NCBI RefSeq assembly: GCF_000430745.1
Contig: NZ_KE387233.1
Coordinates: forward strand, 31,870 to 95,869
DNA: 64,000 nucleotides
Origin: Fictibacillus gelatini DSM 15865
Lineage (GTDB): Bacteria; Bacillota; Bacilli; Bacillales; Fictibacillaceae
Direction: 5' to 3'
In this document: piece by piece, positions 58,112-64,000 of the stretch
Numbering within the stretch: the stretch's first letter is position 1
How the letters are laid out: every line of letters starts with the position of its first letter
Notes under the pieces: generated by a model
Told to the model about the DNA's origin: nothing
Seen by the model: only the letters and a program-made list of their open reading frames with translations
Database searches by the model: none
Made by a program: the position numbers and the translations under genes

Positions 58112-58146
58112 ATGGCTCCCTGATCAAAAAAGGGAGCTTATTTTAT
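58112..58146 (+). terminator. Terminator after the mgtC-like gene
   Basis: GCTCCCT and AGGGAGC form the stem around an A-rich loop, followed by TTATTTTATATTT. Confidence 0.75.
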
Positions 58147-58207
58147 ATTTAAAGAACAATAGAAATACAAATTATTACCAAATGATTGTGATATACTTTT
58201 ATTAAGC

Positions 58208-58221
58208 AAACCAATTGGTTT
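58208..58221. promoter_or_regulatory. Perfect palindrome upstream of phnX
   Basis: AAACCAATTGGTTT is a perfect 14-bp palindrome about 78 bp before phnX and close to TATAC-type promoter boxes. It is a candidate operator for a regulator of phosphonate use. The core CCAATTGGTT also occurs in the MocR-lysE gap at 39279. Confidence 0.5.
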
Positions 58222-58298
58222 TAGTAGTATATACAAAAGATAGAAGAACCATCTCAGGCAGGATAGAACGTAAAGGTTAAGGAAGAGGAGGGCTGTAA

Positions 58299-59123
58299 AT
58301 GGATGATCAATCTCCGAAATATGTTAAAGCGGTCATTTTTGATTGGGCCGGAACGGTAGTCGATTACGGATGCTTTTCGCCGTTAGCTGTTTTCGTTGAA
58401 GTCTTTCGAAAACGAGGGATTGACGTCACGCACGAAGAAGCACGAAAGCCGATGGGGCTTCTGAAATGGGATCACATTGAAGCCATGTGCCAAATGGATC
58501 GGATCGCAAACCTTTGGAAAGATAAATATGGACGGCTTCCGGAAACTAAAGATATTGATGCGTTATATGCTGATTTTGAACCGATGCTTTTTTCCATTCT
58601 TCCCAACTATTGCACGCTTATTCCTGGAGCAGTTGAAGTCGTTGAACGATTGCGTAAAATGGGCTTGAAAATCGGATCGACCACCGGCTTTACTGCTGAA
58701 ATGATGTCAATTGTCACGCCTGAAGCAAAACGGCAGGGCTATGAACCAGATTCTATAGTTACGCCTAGTGAAATGCCTGCAGGGCGCCCCTATCCGTGGA
58801 TGATCTATCAAAATGCGATGAATTTAGGAGTATACCCGATGAAACATATTGTGAAAGTAGGGGATACAATCAGTGACATTCAAGAAGGAATCAATGCCGG
58901 GACGTGGACGGTCGGTGTCATTAAAGGCGGAAGCGAGCTCGGAATGAGTGAACAAGAAGTAAATGAATGCGACCCGGGGGTACTGGCAAATCGAATGAAA
59001 GTGGTCGCCAGACGATTTAAAGACGCCGGTGCAGATTATGTGATTGAGAGTATCGGAGAATTAGATCAAGTCATACCGAAAATCGACCGGAGAATCTCTC
59101 AAATGGAAAGGTGCCACTACTAA
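58299..59123 (+). CDS. phnX: Phosphonoacetaldehyde hydrolase
   Basis: This HAD-superfamily enzyme cleaves phosphonoacetaldehyde to acetaldehyde and phosphate. The 274-residue protein has the nucleophile Asp in IFDWAGTVVDYG (near 15), the Schiff-base Lys in GLLKWDH (near 53), STTGFTAEMM (about 128-137) and GDTISDIQEG (about 189). The partner aminotransferase phnW is not adjacent. AAGGAAGAGGAGGGC precedes the ATG. It appears to be a single-gene unit. Confidence 0.94.
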   Translation: MDDQSPKYVKAVIFDWAGTVVDYGCFSPLAVFVEVFRKRGIDVTHEEARKPMGLLKWDHIEAMCQMDRIANLWKDKYGRLPETKDIDALYADFEPMLFSILPNYCTLIPGAVEVVERLRKMGLKIGSTTGFTAEMMSIVTPEAKRQGYEPDSIVTPSEMPAGRPYPWMIYQNAMNLGVYPMKHIVKVGDTISDIQEGINAGTWTVGVIKGGSELGMSEQEVNECDPGVLANRMKVVARRFKDAGADYVIESIGELDQVIPKIDRRISQMERCHY

Positions 59124-59409
59124 TTTTTTTAAAATCGTCTTATTTTAGATACAAACTCTTTTTGATGAGGTAAAAGGTTATGGAAATCGCCACCGAACTT
59201 ATCACAAAAGGAGTAGTCGATAAAACAAGGCTTCTTGTTCAGGAAGAAGCCTTTGAACCGTTGATGGTTTTTAAAAAGCTAGTGCCCCCTCTAGAAAAAA
59301 GCCTGGATTTCAGTACTAGGACATTCTTATTTTTAGAACACCTCGTTAGATCTGTGAAATGAGGAAAAACGATGACGAATCGTTACATCATTTAAAATGA
59401 TTTTGTTCT
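59124..59409. other. Intergenic stretch after phnX
   Basis: This 286-bp stretch holds a hairpin (AAGGCTTCTT / AAGAAGCCTT at 59229-59255) and a 60-codon open frame (59180-59362) with no clear ribosome binding site and no recognised family. I do not call a gene here. Confidence 0.5.
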
Positions 59410-59583
59410 TGGACAATAAGTGATCGTATTTGGACAATAAATCATCCGGTTTAGACAATACAATCATACTTTTGGATAATAAGTGAAAAATAGACTAATT
59501 TTATTGTCCGACTGAGGCCATTTATTGTCCGATGATATCTATTTATTGTCGGAAATCGACTGTTTATTGTCCAAATGCCATGA
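59410..59583. repeat. Convergent 21-bp phased repeat array (4 + 4 units)
   Basis: TGGACAATAA-type units begin at 59410, 59431, 59452 and 59473. The reverse complement TTTATTGTCC begins at 59500, 59521, 59542 and 59563. Both halves keep an exact 21-bp step, so the array is a large imperfect palindrome centred near 59490. It lies between phnX and ctaA, with no gene nearby. Confidence 0.9.
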
Positions 59584-59702
59584 AAATAGCACCATACTAG
59601 AGAAATTTGATCCTGTTTTTGCTTCCAACTTCTAATCTTTTTTACAGGTGAAAATTTAGGAAAACTGAAGGGGCACTAGAAAAAATAAGGAAATTAAACA
59701 GC

Positions 59703-59828
59703 TTAAAGAAGATAAAGCAGAAACATTGTTGCAACAATAGGAAAGTCGGGCATTTCGTTTACTAACGGGATACCTGACTTTCTTTTAATTCTTGAAATGC
59801 AATTACAGCCCAGACAGTCTCCATTCAT
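59703..59828 (-). CDS. Possible small Cys-containing protein (41 aa)
   Basis: A 41-codon frame (MNGDCLGCNCISRIKRKSGI at the start, MFLLYLL at the end) lies behind AAGAGGTGGAATAAT on the minus strand. It has a CxxCxC motif and a hydrophobic C-terminus. No family was recognised. The ribosome binding site is good; the small size keeps confidence low. Confidence 0.4.
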   Translation of the reverse strand: MNGDCLGCNCISRIKRKSGIPLVNEMPDFPIVATMFLLYLL

Positions 59829-60031
59829 ATTATTCCACCTCTTACACAATATATCATTTATTGGGGATATTTGAGATATAGAACATCTATTTTGGAAAAA
59901 CAAGGGAATAACCGAAGCTAAATCGTTATCATTTGTTCATAGAATTGCCCTTAATTAAACAGTGAAAATAGGTATAATGTAGGTGAGAAGCAAAGCAAGA
60001 TTTACCCGGGTAATAGAAAAGGGGTTTTTGA

Positions 60032-60937
60032 ATGGATAAAGCTTTTAAATGGATGGCTGTTTTTACGACAGTGATTATGTTTATATTAATGATTGCCGGA
60101 GCGTTAGTGACCAATACGGGTTCCGGAATGGGGTGCGGAAATGATTGGCCGCTCTGCCATGGCAAGTTTATTCCCGAATATACCGTCGAAACGATGATCG
60201 AATATACCCATCGCCTTATTACAGGCTTTGCCGGTGTGGTTGTTATTGTATTTTCCGTCTGGGCATGGCTTCGCTACAGGGGAAACCGCGAAGTAAAGAT
60301 CCTTTCATTTATCGGGATTTTATTTATTGTCATTGAATCGTTGCTAGGAGCAGCGGCTGTCATGTGGCCGCAATCTCCATCAGCGCTCGCTCTTCATTTT
60401 GGCTTTTCTCTTATGGCATTTACGAGCGTCTTTTTGCTTTCGATTTTTGTTTTGCAGCGGGACAAGGCAAAAGAGTTGGTGAAACAGCCTGTATCAAAAG
60501 GATTTAAAGTGTTTGCCTGGATAACGGTGATTTATACGTATGCAGATATTTATTTAGGCGCGTATGTCCGGCATTCGGGGGCAAGCTTAGCCTGTACGGA
60601 TTTTCCTAAATGTTATCCGGATACATTTATTCCTAATCTTACAGGGCTGGCTGGGGTCCATTTTGCCCACCGTGTTGCCGCTGTCATTCTATTCTTTTTA
60701 ATAATCGGTTTACTGGTGTACTCGGTACGTCATTTTAAAGAAACGAGACGGGATATTTATGTTGCAAGCCTCATCGCTCTTTTATTAGTTCTAGCGCAAA
60801 TTGCCAGCGGAATTTCCGTCGTTTTAACAAGGCTGAACATTTTCTCGACTCTGGCTCACGCTGGTTTTATCACATTATTGTTCGGTATGTTAAGTTATAT
60901 TTGCTTGCAAACATTGAAAAGACCGGAAAAAATGTAG
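60032..60937 (+). CDS. ctaA: Heme A synthase CtaA
   Basis: CtaA oxidises heme O to heme A for cytochrome aa3 oxidase. The 301-residue protein has eight predicted helices, the paired cysteines GMGCGNDWPLC (about 33-43) of the first half, a second pair (LACTDFPKC) in the repeat half, and His residues in EYTHRLITG (about 57-65), HFGF, HFAHR and LAHAG as heme ligands. The start follows AAAAGGGGTTTTTG. The usual neighbour ctaB is not here. A terminator follows. Confidence 0.93.
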   Translation: MDKAFKWMAVFTTVIMFILMIAGALVTNTGSGMGCGNDWPLCHGKFIPEYTVETMIEYTHRLITGFAGVVVIVFSVWAWLRYRGNREVKILSFIGILFIVIESLLGAAAVMWPQSPSALALHFGFSLMAFTSVFLLSIFVLQRDKAKELVKQPVSKGFKVFAWITVIYTYADIYLGAYVRHSGASLACTDFPKCYPDTFIPNLTGLAGVHFAHRVAAVILFFLIIGLLVYSVRHFKETRRDIYVASLIALLLVLAQIASGISVVLTRLNIFSTLAHAGFITLLFGMLSYICLQTLKRPEKM

Positions 60938-60983
60938 AAAAAGGCCGCGGCTGAAATTCAATTCAGCCTGCGGCCTTTTTTCC
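60938..60983. terminator. Bidirectional terminator between ctaA and fabL
   Basis: AAAAAGGCCGCGGCTGAA and TTCAGCCTGCGGCCTTTTTT pair with one mismatch around a short loop. Confidence 0.9.
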
Positions 60984-61781
<798 letters not shown>

Positions 61782-61782
<1 letters not shown>

Positions 61783-61810
61783 TTTTATAGACGGAAGAAG
61801 GGGATGTCAA
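61782..61810 (-). promoter_or_regulatory. Sigma-A promoter of fabL
   Basis: On the minus strand TTGACA (61805-61810) and TAAAAT (61782-61787) are 17 bp apart. Confidence 0.8.
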
Positions 61811-61888
61811 ATAAATAATAACCCCCTGCTTGTAGTAAGCAGGGGGGATGGTGTACCAGTTTTTCCGGAAAAAGCAGCTATGCGTTAA

Positions 61889-61951
61889 TTTATTCGTCTA
61901 CTTTGAGCGCTTATTCGTTTTAAGCGGCTACTTATTCGTCTTCCTAAAAAA
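61889..61951 (+). repeat. 21-bp phased repeat array (3 units) near yjdF
   Basis: TTATTCGTC or TTATTCGTT units begin at 61889, 61910 and 61931, exactly 21 bp apart. They lie between the fabL promoter and the end of yjdF. Confidence 0.75.
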
Positions 61952-61960
61952 GCTCTGGCT

Positions 61961-62374
61961 CTATTTCCCGCGATGTTTTGCTTTCGCTTTTTGCCGCTTA
62001 ATTTCTCGTTTCCGTTCGTTTAACGCTTCTTTTTGGAGACGGGATAACGTTTTCCGCTCTTTTTTTGCTTGTTCAATTTGGATTCTCATCGCTTCTTGCG
62101 CCTGAGAAGTTACGCCCTTTTTCTTTAGTTCTTTGGCAGCTTCTCTTTGGGCCCGTTTCGGATTTCGTTTCGTTTCCTCTTTCGTGGTAACGGAAATCCC
62201 TTTTTGGTTGCTTTGCTCGATCAGGGGTAGAAGCTGGTAGTTAACAAAACTTAATACTTCCGGATCGCTCGGTTCAGGACCAAAAACATATCGGTACACT
62301 TTCAAGTTAGAGCCGTTTATCTTTTCGATGATGCCGACCCAAAATTGACCATCATGCATTACAGTCAATTTCAT
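61961..62374 (-). CDS. yjdF: YjdF-family protein (DUF2992)
   Basis: The 137-residue protein has a beta-rich N-terminus (MKLTVMHDGQFWVGIIEKIN) and a long basic C-terminal helix (about 65-137, rich in Lys, Arg, Glu and Gln), the DUF2992/YjdF pattern. B. subtilis yjdF is controlled by a riboswitch for azaaromatic compounds, and a structure of that type precedes this gene. GAGGAGGGA precedes the ATG. Function of the protein is unknown. Confidence 0.85.
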   Translation of the reverse strand: MKLTVMHDGQFWVGIIEKINGSNLKVYRYVFGPEPSDPEVLSFVNYQLLPLIEQSNQKGISVTTKEETKRNPKRAQREAAKELKKKGVTSQAQEAMRIQIEQAKKERKTLSRLQKEALNERKREIKRQKAKAKHRGK

Positions 62375-62379
62375 AAAAA

Positions 62380-62495
62380 TCCCTCCTCAAAAAACTTGAG
62401 GAATGATGGACAACCCGAGGAGGGCAGGTTACTGACACCGCATGAATTGCGATGCGCCCGGACTACCAACCGGACCGTGATTTTACATTCCCGAC
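62380..62495 (-). promoter_or_regulatory. Likely yjdF (azaaromatic-sensing) riboswitch
   Basis: The ~115-nt leader before yjdF carries conserved-looking segments on the minus strand (GTAAAATCACGGTCCGG, GGTAGTCCGGGCGC, GTCAGTAACCTGCCCTCC). A final hairpin CCTCAA / TTGAGG reaches into the ribosome binding site, which fits control of translation. The class is assigned from gene context and general resemblance, not from a model search. Confidence 0.65.
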
Positions 62496-62615
62496 TAACA
62501 TTATATGCCAAAAAAATAAGCTGAACAAGAGATGACTGGCAAAAACAAAATCGTAACGAAATGGGCGAATATCGTGTATAGTCAAAGAAAACGGCATGAA
62601 TAGAAGGAGAAAAGT

Positions 62616-63023
62616 ATGGTCTTCAACGTATTTGTTTATGGGACCCTTCGAAAAGGGGAAAAGTATCACCATTATTTGAAAACTGCAAAACGATTAGAAG
62701 AAAACTGCTGGACGTATGGAAAGCTGTATGACACGGGCTGCGGTTATCCGGCAATGATCATCGATAGGGTACAAAAGGTTGTTGGAGAGGTGTACGAGGT
62801 TGACGGTCCGACGTTAAAGGCATTGGATCAGTTGGAAGGCTACAATCAAACCGGTGAGGAAGAACGATATGATCGGATCATTCAAACGATTTATACTGAA
62901 AAAGGGTCGATTGAAGCATTCGTCTACGTGATGAAAGAGGGCCAGGTAATGCGGGAACGTTTCATACTGGATGGTGACTGGGTCACTTATCGGAAACAAA
63001 AAACGTCAGGCAAATATGTATAG
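62616..63023 (+). CDS. Gamma-glutamylcyclotransferase-family protein
   Basis: The 135-residue protein has the GGCT/YtfP N-terminal motif VFVYGTLRKGEKYHHYL (about 5-21), GYPAMI and a conserved Glu in LDQLEGYN. Members act on gamma-glutamyl amines or are of unknown role. AGAAGGAGAAAAGT precedes the ATG. It is near a DUF2071 gene but the spacing (about 60 bp) leaves operon status open. Confidence 0.85.
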   Translation: MVFNVFVYGTLRKGEKYHHYLKTAKRLEENCWTYGKLYDTGCGYPAMIIDRVQKVVGEVYEVDGPTLKALDQLEGYNQTGEEERYDRIIQTIYTEKGSIEAFVYVMKEGQVMRERFILDGDWVTYRKQKTSGKYV

Positions 63024-63086
63024 CTTCATTTTAAACTTGATCAAAATGGGGAACCTATAAAGTGAATCTAGACTTTGAGGTTACAA

Positions 63087-63827
63087 ATGATGAAAATGCA
63101 AACAAACCATCGGCCATATCCATTGCCAAAACGCCCATGGATCATGACACAGACGTGGAATGATGTGATTTTTGCTCATTGGCCAATTTCTATTGATCAA
63201 CTTAAGGATAACGTTCCTCCGCAGTTGGAAATTGATACGTTCGAAGGGCGGGCATGGATCGGAATCGTCCCGTTTCATATCACGGATTTCAAAGTAAGAG
63301 ACGTCTTTTCGATACCATTTACGGATGCTTTTCCCGAAATCAATTTGCGCACGTATGTGGTTTACGATGACAAACCTGGCGTTTATTTTTTTAGCCTTGA
63401 TGCCGGCCACTGGATGGCGGCTCGATTAGCCCGAATGTTTACTCCGCTCGCCTATCATTTTGCAAAAATAGATGTAACGAAGAAGGATGGGGAAATTTCG
63501 TATAAAAGCAGCCGCCAGGGCAGAAACGGCGGAAACGGTGAATTCGAAGGTTTATTTTCTCCATCTTCGACAAATTTTCAATCCGAAAAAGGTTCATTGG
63601 ATGAATGGTTAACAGAGCGGTACTGTTTATATACGTCGAGTGAAAAAAACATGTATCGGATCGATATTCACCACGAAAAATGGGAGTTACAAAAAGCCGA
63701 AGGGGAAATTTTAGCGGAAACACTCACTTCTTCACATGGGATTATATTACCCGATGAAAAACCGCTGTTACACTACGCATCCTGCAATAAAACACTTATT
63801 TGGCCAATCATACAGGTGAAAAAGTGA
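63087..63827 (+). CDS. YqjF-like protein (DUF2071)
   Basis: The 246-residue protein has the DUF2071 pattern (PWIMTQTWNDVIFAHWPISI near 18-37, FEGRAWIGIVPF near 52-63, PEINLRTYV near 83-91, and FFSLDAGHWMAARLAR), similar to B. subtilis YqjF. Function is unknown. ATG at 63087 follows TTGAGGTTACAA; a TTG at 63075 lies within that site. Confidence 0.85.
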   Translation: MMKMQTNHRPYPLPKRPWIMTQTWNDVIFAHWPISIDQLKDNVPPQLEIDTFEGRAWIGIVPFHITDFKVRDVFSIPFTDAFPEINLRTYVVYDDKPGVYFFSLDAGHWMAARLARMFTPLAYHFAKIDVTKKDGEISYKSSRQGRNGGNGEFEGLFSPSSTNFQSEKGSLDEWLTERYCLYTSSEKNMYRIDIHHEKWELQKAEGEILAETLTSSHGIILPDEKPLLHYASCNKTLIWPIIQVKK

Positions 63828-63877
63828 AATATTGAAAGTGCTGTTATTCATTAATAAAAATAAATAGGCTTTGCCGG

Positions 63878-64000
63878 ATGGATTTAATCTCTTCTTTTCT
63901 CAAGCGAAAAGCAACGATCAACTTGATCATGATGGGAAAACCGTTAGAGAAAAGAACCCGGAAGCGGTTTGAAAATAGCAAAAAGGAGCGGTCAATGCGA
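63878..64000 (+). CDS. Possible start of a gene cut by the window edge
   Basis: A frame opens at ATG 63878 and stays open to the end (DLISSFLKRKATINLIMMGK near the start). It is basic and lacks a clear ribosome binding site. A second possible start, the in-frame ATG at 63995 behind AAAAAGGAGCGGTC, may be the true one. The product cannot be named from 41 codons. Confidence 0.3.
   Translation, partial: MDLISSFLKRKATINLIMMGKPLEKRTRKRFENSKKERSMR

Noticed and set aside
59180-59362. 60-codon frame after phnX
   Set aside because: It contains a hairpin and lacks start signals; no family recognised.

Overview
The window looks like chromosome of a spore-forming member of the Bacillaceae (low-to-moderate GC Bacillota). 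The pointers are many genes with close Bacillus subtilis counterparts (clpE, bioY-yhfT-yhfS, thiOSGF, ylmB-tenA-thiZXY, murQRP, pncB, aprX, yhdA, natAB, yvgN, fabL, ctaA), sporulation-type genes (KinB-like kinase, YjcZ-type peptide), AGGAGG-type ribosome binding sites, frequent TTG/GTG starts, and Bacillus-type regulatory sites (CtsR, BirA, FapR, HssR, TPP and yjdF riboswitches). No rRNA, tRNA, phage module, CRISPR array or complete insertion sequence was seen.

Layout. 0-0.26 kb: a piece of a 192-bp MITE-like element and a 52-bp repeat array. 0.45-4.3 kb: CtsR-controlled clpE, a KinB-like kinase, and a tiny holin-like toxin on the minus strand. 4.5-7.2 kb: GDSL hydrolase, Gly/Tyr-rich protein, Eis-type acetyltransferase. 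7.2-12.2 kb: a histidyl-tRNA synthetase behind what looks like a ribosome-mediated histidine attenuator, then the BirA-controlled bioY-yhfT-yhfS operon. 12.2-13.0 kb: two gene remnants. 13.2-22.3 kb: two TPP-riboswitch operons, one for the thiazole branch of thiamin synthesis (tenI-thiO-thiS-thiG-thiF) and one for pyrimidine salvage (ylmB-tenA-thiZ-thiX-thiY). 22.4-28.2 kb: MurNAc recovery (murQ-murR-murP-mupG-amiE-like). 28.3-30.7 kb: NrtR-like Nudix regulator plus pncB. 31-34 kb: a degenerate HPr-like protein and a MutS2 paralogue with a long structured leader. 34-42 kb: corA, aprX, yhdA, a MocR regulator divergent from a LysE exporter, and small enzymes. 42.2-43 kb: a 52-bp repeat array broken by two 192-bp MITE-like copies. 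43-49.3 kb: isochorismatase-like enzyme, an unfamiliar regulator with dipeptide epimerase and acetyltransferase, and a two-gene peptide-modification locus. 49.5-56.3 kb: a second holin-like toxin, natAB, and a heme-stress set hssRS-hrtBA. 56.4-64 kb: yvgN, mgtC-like, phnX, ctaA, fabL, yjdF, and small conserved genes.

Most interesting items. (1) A minus-strand pair: a 115-aa peptide whose last 50 residues contain 24 threonines and no cysteine, followed by a 471-aa protein with the lyase and kinase domains of a class III lanthipeptide synthetase but no cyclase. (2) A 14-codon leader peptide with three consecutive His codons and mutually exclusive hairpins ending in a terminator, upstream of hisS. 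(3) A strong promoter, short reading frames, a long hairpin and a terminator ahead of a MutS2 paralogue. (4) Five intergenic arrays with an exact 21-bp period. (5) Two 192-bp MITE-like copies with clear 9-bp target duplications, sitting in a 52-bp array.
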